In this document: positions 35,663 through 44,993 of the stretch, one piece after another | Position numbering within the stretch: position 1 is the first letter of the stretch | Layout of the letters: each line of letters begins with the position of its first letter | DNA from: DASYAN01 sp963727755 | Lineage (GTDB): Bacteria; Chloroflexota; Ktedonobacteria; Ktedonobacterales; Ktedonobacteraceae | NCBI GenBank assembly: GCA_963727755.1 | Contig: CAVSHN010000009.1 | Span: 1-64,000 of the forward strand | Direction of reading: 5' to 3' | Length of the DNA: 64,000 bases | The notes under the pieces: generated by a model | Seen by the model: only the letters and a program-made list of their open reading frames with translations | Database searches by the model: none | What the model was told of the DNA's origin: nothing | Position numbers and translations under genes: made by a program

Positions 35663-37543
35663 ATGACAACCACTGAAAAAAGTTCACTGGTGCATCAGTG
35701 GACAAATCTTGCTCAGCAGTTGCGAGTAGATAGCATTCGTTCGACAACGGTAGCTGGCTCAGGACACCCGACATCTTCGATGTCGGCGGCGGACTTGATG
35801 GCCGTGTTGATGATCGGCCACTTGCGCTATGATTTTGCTAATCCCCAGAACCCGAATAATGATCATCTTATCTTCTCCAAAGGTCATGCATCTCCTCTGC
35901 TCTACTCGATGTACAAAGCAGCAGGAGCAATTAGCGATGAAGAGTTGATGACGTTGCGTAAATTTGGCAGTCGTCTTGAGGGTCATCCCACGCCTGTCCT
36001 GCCCTGGGTAGATGTCGCGACAGGCTCTCTTGGACAGGGTTTGCCAATTGGCGTTGGCATGGCGTTGGCAGGAAAATATCTCGATAAATTGCCCTATCGT
36101 ATCTGGGTTCTGCTTGGTGATAGCGAAACTGCGGAAGGCTCGGTTTGGGAAGCATTCGATCATGCCTCTTACTACAAGCTGGATAACCTAATTGCTATTC
36201 TGGATTGTAATCGCTTGGGTCAGAGGGGTGAGACTGAGCTTGGCTGGAACACAGAGGCCTATGCTGAGCGTGCCAAGGCTTTCGGCTGGCGGACTATCAT
36301 CATCAATGGCCATAACTATGATCAAATAGATGATGCATATACACAGGCAGAACAGTTTGCTGGGCAAGGTGTTCCGACACTGGTCATTGCTAGGACAGTC
36401 AAGGGGAAAGGTGTCTCTTTCTTGGAAGATAGGGATGGTTGGCATGGCAAGGCGCTCAACAAGGAGCAAGAAGAGAAAGCCATGCAAGAATTGAATCCTG
36501 TACGCAGCCAAGTTTTCCCTGTTCAGAAGCCTGCTGATGCTGAACCTGCACCTCTACCTGCAAAGAAGCCTGTGGATCTTCCCCGCTACAATCTCAAAGA
36601 CTCTGTCGCTACCCGAAAGGCCTATGGGGATACTCTCAAGGCACTCGGTGCAGCTGATCCAGAGGTTGTTGCGCTCGATGGTGAGGTAAGCAACTCAACC
36701 TACGCAGAAGAATTTGCTAAGGCCTATCCCGATCGCTTCTTCGAACAGTACATAGCTGAGCAGCAACTGGTAGCAGCAGCAGTTGGTATGAGTGTTCGTC
36801 ACAAAATTCCTTTTGCTTCAACCTTTGCAGCTTTCTTCACCCGTGCCTATGATTTTATTCGTATGGCTGCCATCTCGCGTGCCAATATCCGTCTCGTCGG
36901 TTCTCATGCCGGGGTCTCAATTGGTGAGGATGGACCATCTCAGATGGCCCTGGAAGATCTAGCAATGATGCGGGCCGTATTTGGCAGTACGGTGCTTTAT
37001 CCTAGTGATGCTAATCAAGCTGCCCAGTTGGTAGCTGAGATGGCGACGCATGGTGGGATTGTCTATATGCGCACAACTCGTGAGAAAACGCCAGTGATTT
37101 ATAGCCCCGATGAGAAGTTCTCCATTGGTAGAAGCTACGTGCTGAGGCAGTCGTCAAAGGATCAAGTCACAGTTGTGGCTGCCGGCATTACCGTCCATGA
37201 GACGCTCAAAGCTTATGAGCAACTGCTCAGTGAGAATATTACGGTGCGTGTGATCGATGCTTATTCGGTAAAACCCATTGATGATGAGGCGTTGCTAGCA
37301 GCTGCACAAGAGGCTGGTGGTAAGATTATCACTGTCGAAGATCATTGGCCTGAAGGTGGTCTGGGTGAAGCTGTTCTGCAAGTCTTTACACAGACAAATG
37401 GCCCGTTGCCGCGGATCATTAACTTGGCGGTACAATCCATGCCCGGTTCTGGTACTCCAGCCGAACTGCTTGAAGATGCTGGTATTAGTGCCTATCATAT
37501 TGTGCAAGCGGTAAAAGTGCTAGTTAGAGGTGGCGCCATTTAA
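35663..37543 (+). CDS. tkt: transketolase
   Basis: This thiamine-diphosphate enzyme of the pentose phosphate pathway moves two-carbon units between sugar phosphates. ATG 35663 follows AAAAGGGA. The TPP-binding motif reads GDSETAEGSVWEAFDHAS, ending in LDCNRLGQRG, with the usual GDG as GDS. Other blocks: GHPTSSMSAADLMAVL, FSKGHASPLLYSM, TGSLGQGLPIGVGMA, the central pyrimidine domain with HAGVSIGEDGPSQMALEDLAMMRA, and a C-terminal domain ending EDHWPEGGLGEAV. 626 residues, slightly shorter than typical. The IscB element sits directly before it and may have displaced its promoter. Confidence 0.95.
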   Translation: MTTTEKSSLVHQWTNLAQQLRVDSIRSTTVAGSGHPTSSMSAADLMAVLMIGHLRYDFANPQNPNNDHLIFSKGHASPLLYSMYKAAGAISDEELMTLRKFGSRLEGHPTPVLPWVDVATGSLGQGLPIGVGMALAGKYLDKLPYRIWVLLGDSETAEGSVWEAFDHASYYKLDNLIAILDCNRLGQRGETELGWNTEAYAERAKAFGWRTIIINGHNYDQIDDAYTQAEQFAGQGVPTLVIARTVKGKGVSFLEDRDGWHGKALNKEQEEKAMQELNPVRSQVFPVQKPADAEPAPLPAKKPVDLPRYNLKDSVATRKAYGDTLKALGAADPEVVALDGEVSNSTYAEEFAKAYPDRFFEQYIAEQQLVAAAVGMSVRHKIPFASTFAAFFTRAYDFIRMAAISRANIRLVGSHAGVSIGEDGPSQMALEDLAMMRAVFGSTVLYPSDANQAAQLVAEMATHGGIVYMRTTREKTPVIYSPDEKFSIGRSYVLRQSSKDQVTVVAAGITVHETLKAYEQLLSENITVRVIDAYSVKPIDDEALLAAAQEAGGKIITVEDHWPEGGLGEAVLQVFTQTNGPLPRIINLAVQSMPGSGTPAELLEDAGISAYHIVQAVKVLVRGGAI

Positions 37544-37690
37544 CGTTTGAGTTGCGCTTCCAAGCATTAGCTATCGCTGATGGCTAGGATTTTCAATGAG
37601 CCATCAGCGACGAGTGTGTATGAGCTATGATTGGCTGTGGTAGACTGCAACAGGATACTATTGAGGACCATTTGAAAGGATGGGTTTGTT

Positions 37691-38194
37691 ATGCGTTACC
37701 ATTTGCGTGAGCGTGCTTGGCATCTCACCGAAGATTTTCTGGTGCGTGATGATGCTGGTCAAGCGGTGTTTGAGATACGAGGGAAGTTTTTTCATATCGG
37801 CGACAATTTGCTGATGTTTGATCGCAAGACGAGGGAAGAAGTGTTGCATATCAAGCAGCGAGTTCTATCCCTGCTGCCACATTATGATATTTATCGTGAA
37901 GGGGTACGTTTGGCAAGTGTCCACGAACAGTTTCGTTTTTTTGGCGAGCGCTTCAAGGTCGAGGGCGATAATGGGATGGTCTTCCATGTCGATGGCGATA
38001 TTTGGCGCTGGCACTTTACAATTAGCGATAACTATGGCAATCTCATGGGACAGGTTAGCCGCCAGTTCTCTATTTTCCGCGACAGCTATGCGATCGACGT
38101 AGCTCCTGGCGTCGATGCATCTTTTGTCATAGCTCTTGCAGTAGTCATCGAGATGGTGAAAGAGCATCATGAGAAACATAAGGAACATGATTAA
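37691..38194 (+). CDS. LURP-one-related (Tubby C-terminal-like) protein
   Basis: 167 residues, start ATG 37691. The pattern MRYHLRERAWHLTEDFLVRD, FEIRGKFFHIGDNLLM, and HFTISDNYGNLMGQVSRQ matches the LURP1-like beta-barrel fold, related to phospholipid scramblase and Tubby C-terminal domains. Function in bacteria unclear. It follows transketolase by about 150 bases; transcription linkage is uncertain. Confidence 0.8.
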   Translation: MRYHLRERAWHLTEDFLVRDDAGQAVFEIRGKFFHIGDNLLMFDRKTREEVLHIKQRVLSLLPHYDIYREGVRLASVHEQFRFFGERFKVEGDNGMVFHVDGDIWRWHFTISDNYGNLMGQVSRQFSIFRDSYAIDVAPGVDASFVIALAVVIEMVKEHHEKHKEHD

Positions 38195-38262
38195 ACTTTG
38201 AAGGAGCTGTAAGCTCCATTGGAGAAAATATAGAAATTACTGTATATGAAAGGTCATAAGTA

Positions 38263-39060
38263 GTGAGTGAGATTCAAAAATCCCTAGAATGGCGTTCTGT
38301 TGTCAATGCTGTTCAAACTGCCAATGTTCGTGCTTCTCTCCCGACATTGGAGCAATCCGGTATGGTTGCTTATACGGATGGTGCATGTCTCAAAAACCCT
38401 GGTGGACCAGCAGGTTGGTGTGCGTTGCTTTGGGCTGCTGCTGATGCCGTAGATGGTAATATCCGTGAAGATGCTGCTTGTCTTGAATTGTATGGTCATA
38501 TTCCTAGAGCAGGAACAACCACGAATAATCGAGCTGAAATTGCAGCCGTCATAGCTGTACTTTCGATCGCTCCGCCTTCATTGCCTCTTATAATCTACAG
38601 TGATAGCGAATACACGATCAATGTAGCTACAGGCACTTACCAGATGAAAGCTAATCCTGACTTGTGGGAAGTCTATCGCAAACTACTCGGCTATCGCAAG
38701 CAGCCTCCCAAATTCATCTGGGTGCAAGGCCATGCCGGACACTTGCATAACGAACGTGCTGACGAACTTGCAGGCCTGGGTGCCTGGAATAATGATCGTG
38801 AAGCATTTGATAAATGGCAGGCATCGTCGTCTCCCGAAGCACGCAATGGCCTCCCTCCTGCTCAATTAGCAGCATTGCGGGAGCAGGTTCAAAAGCTCAA
38901 AGCGCTTTTTGATACCATCGCAGTTGATAGCCCGCAGGTAGGCTCACAGGAACGCAAGTTTATCAATGATATGGCGAAACGCTTGCAAAAGAATAAGTTT
39001 GTCCCTTCTGACAAGCAGAGTGGGTGGGTGAAGGGACTGGTGGCAAAGTACAAGATTTAA
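38263..39060 (+). CDS. rnhA: RNase H family protein
   Basis: RNase HI cleaves RNA in RNA-DNA hybrids. The catalytic set DEDD is visible: Asp in AYTDGACLKNPGGPAGW, Glu in NNRAEIAAVIAVL, Asp in YSDSEYTINV and Asp in HNERADELA. It starts with a GTG at 38263 and has a preceding 35-residue helix. After the RNase H domain (to about residue 175) there is an extra 90-residue C-terminal extension (LREQVQKLKALFDTIA, a helical part, and KPSDKQSGWVKG-like tail), not seen in the short E. coli enzyme. Convergent with the GH51 gene. Confidence 0.88.
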   Translation: MSEIQKSLEWRSVVNAVQTANVRASLPTLEQSGMVAYTDGACLKNPGGPAGWCALLWAAADAVDGNIREDAACLELYGHIPRAGTTTNNRAEIAAVIAVLSIAPPSLPLIIYSDSEYTINVATGTYQMKANPDLWEVYRKLLGYRKQPPKFIWVQGHAGHLHNERADELAGLGAWNNDREAFDKWQASSSPEARNGLPPAQLAALREQVQKLKALFDTIAVDSPQVGSQERKFINDMAKRLQKNKFVPSDKQSGWVKGLVAKYKI

Positions 39061-39167
39061 TTATTAGAAAAGTATTTAGAGAAAAAGTTGTCTGAATGTC
39101 AAGTAAGACTCGCCTCTACAATTTCCTATAGCCATAGGATACATACAGATCCACATGTGAGCTTTGA

Positions 39168-41129
39168 TCAAGCTGTCGTGAATTGCAAAACAGTTACGGA
39201 ATGTGGAGCAAAATCATAGGCGAATGAAGGGCTTAGGTTGTTTAGTTGGTGAACTACGGGAACAACTTTCGTTGGGTTGGTGAGTGAGTTTCGGTCAGTG
39301 ACGTTGCCTGAAGTCAAAACTGTTGCTCTTCCATGCTTGCCAATTTTAGCCACCCCCTTTATCTCGATTTGTATATTTTCTGCGGTTGGCAAGGTATTGA
39401 CCACTTTGAGGTAGATTATCCCTTTGCCGTTCACTTTGCTTGTGACAAGGTACAATCCGTTGTCCCCACCGCTCAAATTCGTTGGTAGAACAACATCCCC
39501 GTGATATAGGCTAAACAACTTTTGCACATAGTAGGATGGTGAGCCATAGCTGTTGAGGGCATCGTAACCAATCAGGTTGTTTGGCCACGATGGGGCATTG
39601 AGATTGACCATGAGCGGTGCATAGGATGCCAGAACAACTACGTCGGAGTTGCGCTCCATGCCCGTCATCCATGCAGCGTCACCCAGGGCATCATCGAGAT
39701 CGGGTGTGGGATTGTCCGGATGCGCTCCGAAACCTCCTTTCATAGATGCATATTCCCCGACAAAGACTTTTGGGCCATGGCGATCATAGGCGTCATAATG
39801 ACCAGTGTTGCTCTCAAACCAACTCGGCTCATTGTAGTAGTGCTCATCATATACATCCGGTTTGCGACTCGTCACCGTCGTGGTAGCAATGAGCTTGATG
39901 TGTGGGTATTTCGCTTTGAACGCGTCATAGAAGGCGGCAAAGCGATCATTGTAGCTTCCGGATTTATCAAAGAAATCCTCGTTGCCAATCTCCACATACT
40001 AAATCTTGAATGGAGCAGGATGCCCGTCGGCAGCCCTCTGGTTTCCCCAGTGAGTTTGAGTACTACCTGTTGCATATTGAATTTCGTCTAACGCATCTTG
40101 GATAATACTCTGGAACTGTGGTGTTCCGACTGGAATATGTGAGCCATCCAGAGAATACCCTGCGTAAACTGCCAAGACAGGTGCCATATGCAGATCTTCA
40201 CACCACTCTAGGTATTCCAGCAGGCCTAATCCATCAGTTGAAAGATATCCCCAAGTATCAGGGTGGCCTGCCCGTACTGCAAGGCTACCGACGGTCTTCT
40301 TCCAGTCGAAGTGACCGTCGAACGTGCTACCTTCAACATAATTGCCGCCAGGAAAGCGCAGAAAACTGGGATGCATGGCGTTCAGTTTCTGCATCAGGTC
40401 GACACGTAAGCCATTGGATCGATGATTCCAGGTTGGAGGGAAAAGTGAGACGAGGTTGAACCAGACTGTTCCTATAGCATCTGTAGAGATGACAAAGCGG
40501 TTATCTTCCGAAGGTTTGACCTGAGAACCAGTGGTTAGTTTGACTGTATAATGTTTCCAGGAGGTTCCGATGGTCTTGACCGTGGCTCGGGCATAAATCG
40601 TGCTACCACTATTGCTCTCGATATCAACTGTGAGCGGTTCGGTGAAATGTGGACTTGCCATGGCATAGAAGGAGGCCTGATAGGTTGTATGTGGTAGGAC
40701 GGGGATGCCCCAATAGCCTGTATTGGCTGTACCCACACGCTGGCCTTTACTCACCTGTGTGATCTCTAGCTTGAGGCTAGTAGTCAGCGCCACTTTATTC
40801 ACTGGATGATCTTGGTCGAGTGAAATAGAGCCTTGTGCCCCATTGCTAGTAACTACTGACCAGCTCATGGGACCGTTCTTGAAGGCGCGATTGTTGATGA
40901 GTTCGGCATAGAGCCCACCATCACCTGAATGACTGATGTCTTCGAACATGAGCCCATACAGGGTTGGGCTGATATGTGCACCTACCTGATTGGCCTGAAT
41001 GGTTAATGTGGCATTACTGTGAGGCAATTGACTACTAGCTAATACATATGAAAAGCCTATGAAATGCGCATTAATAGCAAATGAGCATGAGATGCATAAA
41101 ATAAGGAATACCAATAATAAGCGTTGCAT
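39168..41129 (-). pseudogene. secreted GH51 alpha-L-arabinofuranosidase with an in-frame stop
   Basis: The enzyme releases arabinose from plant arabinans and arabinoxylans. ATG 41129 starts a signal peptide (RLLLVFLILCISCSFAINA). A carbohydrate-binding-like domain with ISHSGDGGLYAELINNRAF is followed by the GH51 barrel (PSFLRFPGGNYVEGS, WGNQRAADGHPAPFKI). An in-frame TAG at 39996-39998 falls between FKI and YVEIGNEDFF, where the family has a lysine (AAG would need one change), just before the acid/base Glu of GNE. Past the stop, the nucleophile block KVFVGEYAS and the C-terminal domain continue with no other damage. So either nonsense mutation or sequencing error. Confidence 0.88.
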
Positions 41130-41419
41130 ATTCCTGTTATCTCCTTGGCGGCTTTTCTAAGCATAAGCATCAGCTAGAAAGATAAGTTACTGGCAAAGGG
41201 ATATCCGGCTATCGGTCTCTCACGCTTCAGCTATCACCTCGTTATAGTACCATAAGAGGTGCCCATTGCTTGGTGGAAAACAGGGACAAGTCTGCGGGTC
41301 GATCAAGCACTTCAGATCGTCCACCAGTCTTGCTGAGCAATAAAAAAGAAGCCTCTCCAGCATTCTTTTCTATGGAATGTTGTGAGGTTATCTATAATTT
41401 TATGAGATTATGCTATCTA
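41130..41419. other. intergenic region between the GH51 and inositol-monophosphatase-like genes
   Basis: Both neighbours are on the minus strand; no gene is seen. The stretch upstream of the GH51 start (41130-41250) should hold its promoter. Rather AT-rich after 41380. Confidence 0.4.
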
Positions 41420-42226
41420 CTACATCTTATTCAATTTTTGAATAATTTGATGATGTAGTTTTTTGTTGCCTGCGATCACCAATGAAAACTTCTGGGTCAG
41501 GCTAGTAATTGGGCATAGTGGGTCCCCTTTATAATCGCTAATCACGCCACCAGCTTCTAGTACAATGCTAGCTGAGGCCAGGAATGACTCGCCTGTAAGT
41601 GTGTTACCAATATCGATATAAGCGTCGTAGGTATTGCTGGCTACGTAGATGCTATCGATGGCTGGACTGCCGGTGCATCGTATCGTACTCGTACCTAGAG
41701 GAGGTTCTTCCATGAGCAGTGTCTTGAGGCTGTGGATGTTGCATCCATCCAGATTGAGACCAACTATACAATCACGTAGGCTGGATGCTGTACTTGTTTG
41801 ACAGCGACGTCCATTGCGAAATGCTCCCCCACCACGCTGAGCCTCGTAAACTGTTCCGCTGAAGAGTTCTCCTACCAGAGCCCACTGTACATTTTCGGGA
41901 AGAACAGGTAGGTCTATGGGTAGGACGGCAAGGGCTACTGCAGCAGTCGTGATACTGCGTTCAAAGTTGATCGAGCCGTCGATAGGATCAACGACAATTC
42001 GATAGGGAGGTGTTTCGGTAGTGCTAAAGGTTGGCCGTTCCTCCGTGATAATCTCGAAGCCGATGCCACTCTCTGTAAGCCCGTTGATAATGATATCTTC
42101 AGCATCACGATCGAACTGCATTATTACATGCTTTGGTGACTTGGCATAGACCTGTTTGAGGTCATAACGCTCAGATTGCGCATAACTGCGAACCTGCCGA
42201 AAGAGTTGTTCGAGTAGTTCTAACAT
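41420..42226 (-). CDS. inositol monophosphatase family protein
   Basis: 268 residues from ATG 42226. Metal-site motifs of the family: ITEERP (Glu of motif EE), VVDPIDGSINFERS (DPIDGT-type), and SFLASASIVLEAGGVISD in place of the usual WDxAAGxLIxxEAGG (the Trp-Asp pair is altered). Likely substrates are myo-inositol 1-phosphate, fructose bisphosphate or 3'-phosphoadenosine phosphate; this cannot be decided. The change of WD to SFL suggests altered metal site 2. It follows the methyltransferase gene at 86 bases, same strand, so an operon is possible. Confidence 0.8.
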   Translation of the reverse strand: MLELLEQLFRQVRSYAQSERYDLKQVYAKSPKHVIMQFDRDAEDIIINGLTESGIGFEIITEERPTFSTTETPPYRIVVDPIDGSINFERSITTAAVALAVLPIDLPVLPENVQWALVGELFSGTVYEAQRGGGAFRNGRRCQTSTASSLRDCIVGLNLDGCNIHSLKTLLMEEPPLGTSTIRCTGSPAIDSIYVASNTYDAYIDIGNTLTGESFLASASIVLEAGGVISDYKGDPLCPITSLTQKFSLVIAGNKKLHHQIIQKLNKM

Positions 42227-42312
42227 TGCTAATCCTGTGTCTAGTTTTCTTGGAGAATGACGAGATCTCCTCAGGTTGTGTTACGTGAGAGTCGGTTTAC
42301 CTAAAAATGAGC

Positions 42313-43341
42313 TTACATTTCAGCTCCCTGTTGTAGTACGAAAGGACAACGACGTTCCCGTAATAATAAACGCTCACAAGATGTGGTAATAGCTATTTCG
42401 CTCTTATCACATGCAATCCAGCGGCGTCCAAGTTGCTCTGCAACCACCGGAGTCACACCGCTTCCACAGAAACAATCAAGTACAAGATCATCCTCTTCTG
42501 AGGATGCAAGGATAATACGTTCGAGCAAGGCTTCTGGTTTCTGAGTTGCATAACCTGTACGTTCAGGGTCTTTTTGATGAAGGTGACTAATGTCGCTCCA
42601 AACATCAGCAAGTGACATCAGTTTATCTTCGCCATAAGTATAAACGCGGCCAGCAGTGTGAATGGTCCAAGCAATGCGCCCGTCGGGTCCAAGCTCTTTG
42701 CGCATATGGTTGCGCTTGAGTCTTCCCCGTCGCAGGCCTACGCGTTCGCTATGAAAGCAGTAGTCTCCAGATTTAGTGTAGAACAAAAGAGTATCGTGTT
42801 TGCGCCCATAGTAGCGCTGTGAATATCCTCCAGACTGATAATGCCAGATAATTTCGTTCTTAAAGCCAGGGCCATGGAGAGATGTGCGGGAGCCAAAGAT
42901 TTCGTCCAAGATAATTTTGGCATAGTGGATGGTTCGCCAATCCAGATGGAGGTAGAGACTTCCATCTGGAGCTAGTAGCGTATATAATGCTTGGAGCGTT
43001 TCGTATAGCCATTGGAGATAGGTATCCAGATCATTGTTCCAAGTGTCCCGATAGGCGATATGATCATTATTGCTAAATGTGCGGCCAGTCATAAATGGTG
43101 GATCAATGTAGATAAGATCGACGGCATTGGTAAACTCTTGCTGCAATGCGGGGAGTATGGATGCCTTATCTCCTCGGATCAGACGATTATACCAGATATC
43201 TGGTGAGATCTCCGAGCCAGCTTCAAGGGGGAAATATTGAGCTATGGTAAATACTGCATTTCCATATTCTTTCTGTCTGCCTGCAATGGATTGAATAGAG
43301 TTTACTGTTGTGTGTTTGCCTTTCCATATCAGTTCTGCCAT
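42313..43341 (-). CDS. site-specific DNA methyltransferase (beta class)
   Basis: 342 residues, ATG 43341. The catalytic motif IV DPPF (VDLIYIDPPFMTGRTF) comes first, followed by a target-recognition region, and motif I CFCGSGVTPVVAEQLGRRW with IACD at the end, the beta order typical of Type III/II N6-adenine or N4-cytosine methylases. No restriction nuclease is adjacent, so it is an orphan methyltransferase in this window. No good ribosome site precedes the start; the right end of an IscB-derived element lies only about 10 bases upstream. That element may have replaced the original leader. Confidence 0.85.
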   Translation of the reverse strand: MAELIWKGKHTTVNSIQSIAGRQKEYGNAVFTIAQYFPLEAGSEISPDIWYNRLIRGDKASILPALQQEFTNAVDLIYIDPPFMTGRTFSNNDHIAYRDTWNNDLDTYLQWLYETLQALYTLLAPDGSLYLHLDWRTIHYAKIILDEIFGSRTSLHGPGFKNEIIWHYQSGGYSQRYYGRKHDTLLFYTKSGDYCFHSERVGLRRGRLKRNHMRKELGPDGRIAWTIHTAGRVYTYGEDKLMSLADVWSDISHLHQKDPERTGYATQKPEALLERIILASSEEDDLVLDCFCGSGVTPVVAEQLGRRWIACDKSEIAITTSCERLLLRERRCPFVLQQGAEM

Positions 43342-43351
43342 AGAATCGCGG

Positions 43352-43716
43352 CGTGGGGACCCACCCCCTTAGAGGGTTGGGAGGAAACGCCGCACTCTCC
43401 TTTCTCTAGAAACTGTAGCCGTAGCCGTCTGCTCGTTGGAGCTTCTGGCAATAGCGACTACCAATGTCGGTGATGATCTTTGAGCCTGTGGCAATGGTAA
43501 AAGAGCCACTGGCCTTTGCCGACATGCGACCAACATGAATGCCAGCATTCTTAAGGTGCGATGGTACAACCGCTTTCACGATATCGCCTGTGAGGAAACC
43601 GTGTGTCCCCTTTTTCTTAGCTGTTGTGCGTGGGAAGCCATACTTTGTCATCATGAAACAAGCTTACGAGCTGCTCCACAAGCCGATCCCCGTCATGCGG
43701 GGATCGGGTTCCTGAC
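43352..43716 (-). mobile_element. IscB element with a large internal deletion
   Basis: On the minus strand, the left end GTCAGGAACCCGATCCCCGC, then a hairpin GATCCCCGCATGACGGGGATC and GGCTTGTGG-like sequence, equals the start of the omega RNA of the intact element. It is joined directly to the last 80 codons of iscB, followed by the right-end hairpin at 43361-43380 and GGTCCCCAC. The rest of the omega RNA and three quarters of iscB are missing. Both ends are kept, so it could be moved by a transposase in trans. Confidence 0.75.
43406..43654 (-). pseudogene. C-terminal remnant of iscB
   Basis: The 82 codons (TKYGFPRTTAKKKGTHGFLT, GDIVKAVV, GRMSAKASGSFTI, RYCQKLQRADGYGYSF) align over their whole length with the end of the IscB at 34321 (DKYGFVRTASKEF, GDIVKAIV, GYSYQVG). 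RuvC and HNH parts are absent. ATGATG near the start could still allow translation of this target-motif-binding domain alone. It is not a functional nuclease. Confidence 0.85.
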
Positions 43717-44145
43717 ATGAATACTCCTAGATGTCTGTTTCTAGCTTATTGCAAACTCTAACATATGGGCAATGGAATAGCAATGACCTTTGGGTCTTTC
43801 TCATGGTTTTTCCTTCGGAGGAGGAGTAAAAAGACAAGCGATTACTTATCTAAAGATAACTAGATGATAAAAGAGCAAATGAATATTTAAACAGATACAG
43901 AACCTATATATCCATATACTATTCGTCTTGTCAACGTACTATTGCCGTGGTAGCATAGGGCTACGCAAAAGTTAAGGACAACTAGAGTCGATATTCTATC
44001 TTTGGCTAAGGGTTGGTTTGGCTTTGCTAGTCCTTTCAAGCTCAATTCGCAACTCCAAAAGGCCGCACCGATACAGTATCTCAGATCCTTGCTTGGTACG
44101 ATATAGCGGCAGGATGGTATTATAGATTGTATAGAGGCAATTCTT
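43717..44145. other. intergenic region
   Basis: No gene is seen in about 430 bases. The left side is the flank of the deleted IscB element and would include its guide sequence (GTATTCAT-like, directly after 43716). AT-rich in 43860-43920. Promoter of the small membrane protein gene expected near 44050-44140. Confidence 0.4.
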
Positions 44146-44514
44146 ATGGATAATGTAGTAATTTCTTTGCTCAGTGTTTTTGCCTACATCGTAGGTTTGG
44201 TGATCATATCGAAGATGACGCCAAGATTGCTCTCACACTCATTTGACGAGCTTGTGTTTGCTGGGATTGCAACACTGGATATTTTAGGAGCTTCTTTAGC
44301 CTTTGGTGCTATCGTGATAACGCTAGGACTATTTAATGGATCAGGAGCGATTAAGCTTATAGATTTGTTATTGTTGGTTGGTATTTTCGGCGTCTCTATT
44401 AAAATGGTTTCGTACTGTTTGCGCCCTGGTGTCAAGGCGTTCTGGCTTTCGCAATGGCTGGCTGGGGCTTACTGCTTATTTCTTGTTTGTGCCGCTAGCT
44501 ACTATACGATTTAG
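44146..44514 (+). CDS. small integral membrane protein (122 aa)
   Basis: ATG 44146 after GAGG. Four hydrophobic segments are visible (VISLLSVFAYIVGLVIIS, LVFAGIATLDILGASLAFGAIVI, LIDLLLLVGIFGVSIKMV, WLAGAYCLFLVCAAS), so nearly the whole protein lies in the membrane. No family recognised. It is followed by another small basic protein gene, 174 bases on. Confidence 0.55.
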   Translation: MDNVVISLLSVFAYIVGLVIISKMTPRLLSHSFDELVFAGIATLDILGASLAFGAIVITLGLFNGSGAIKLIDLLLLVGIFGVSIKMVSYCLRPGVKAFWLSQWLAGAYCLFLVCAASYYTI

Positions 44515-44688
44515 CTTTTTATCATGGGACAATAAAGCTCAATGTAGCTATTTTGGTACTTGTGCTCTTACCCCATAATTTGCTAAAGAGAGGTGCAATA
44601 CCCTTCTAAATAGTACCAATTATGGGCAATACGCTTTTTATAAAAAAGCAGTTGTAAAGGGAAGACATTGTGAAAGGAAAGATACGCT

Positions 44689-44901
44689 GTGAAAATTAAA
44701 AAACGTTCACAACGTCACTTGCCAAAAAGCAAGCATATTCAGCAGGCAAAAAATATGAGAAAAGCATATCAAGTACCTGCTCCACCTTTTGGTCCACCTG
44801 AATTCGATGGGTTGGTAGGCCCTGGAACAAGCCAGAGCCTACCGCTGTTCTTGCGGGGACTTGTGTCAATGATTAAGAGACTGTTTAGCCGTAAGAAATG
44901 A
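44689..44901 (+). CDS. small basic protein (70 aa)
   Basis: GTG 44689 after GAAAGGAAAG. The N-terminal 30 residues are very basic (KIKKRSQRHLPKSKHIQQAK), followed by a Pro-rich part (VPAPPFGPPEFDGLVGPG) and a basic end (IKRLFSRKK). Could be a nucleic-acid or membrane-associated peptide; unknown. Expressed towards the palindrome at 44919. Confidence 0.5.
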   Translation: MKIKKRSQRHLPKSKHIQQAKNMRKAYQVPAPPFGPPEFDGLVGPGTSQSLPLFLRGLVSMIKRLFSRKK

Positions 44902-44918
44902 ATTTGTGCTTTTGACTC

Positions 44919-44962
44919 TATCTGTAGTGCTGTCAATACTAGCATTGACAGCACTACAGATA
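44919..44962. terminator. long perfect palindrome between convergent genes
   Basis: TATCTGTAGTGCTGTCAAT (44919-44937) and ATTGACAGCACTACAGATA (44944-44962), a 19-bp perfect stem with a 6-base loop ACTAGC. It separates the convergent stops at 44901 and 44994. A bidirectional terminator is the simplest reading, although there is no T tract. Confidence 0.6.
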
Positions 44963-44993
44963 ATAGATAGTAATACATTGCTCAAGAAAAATT

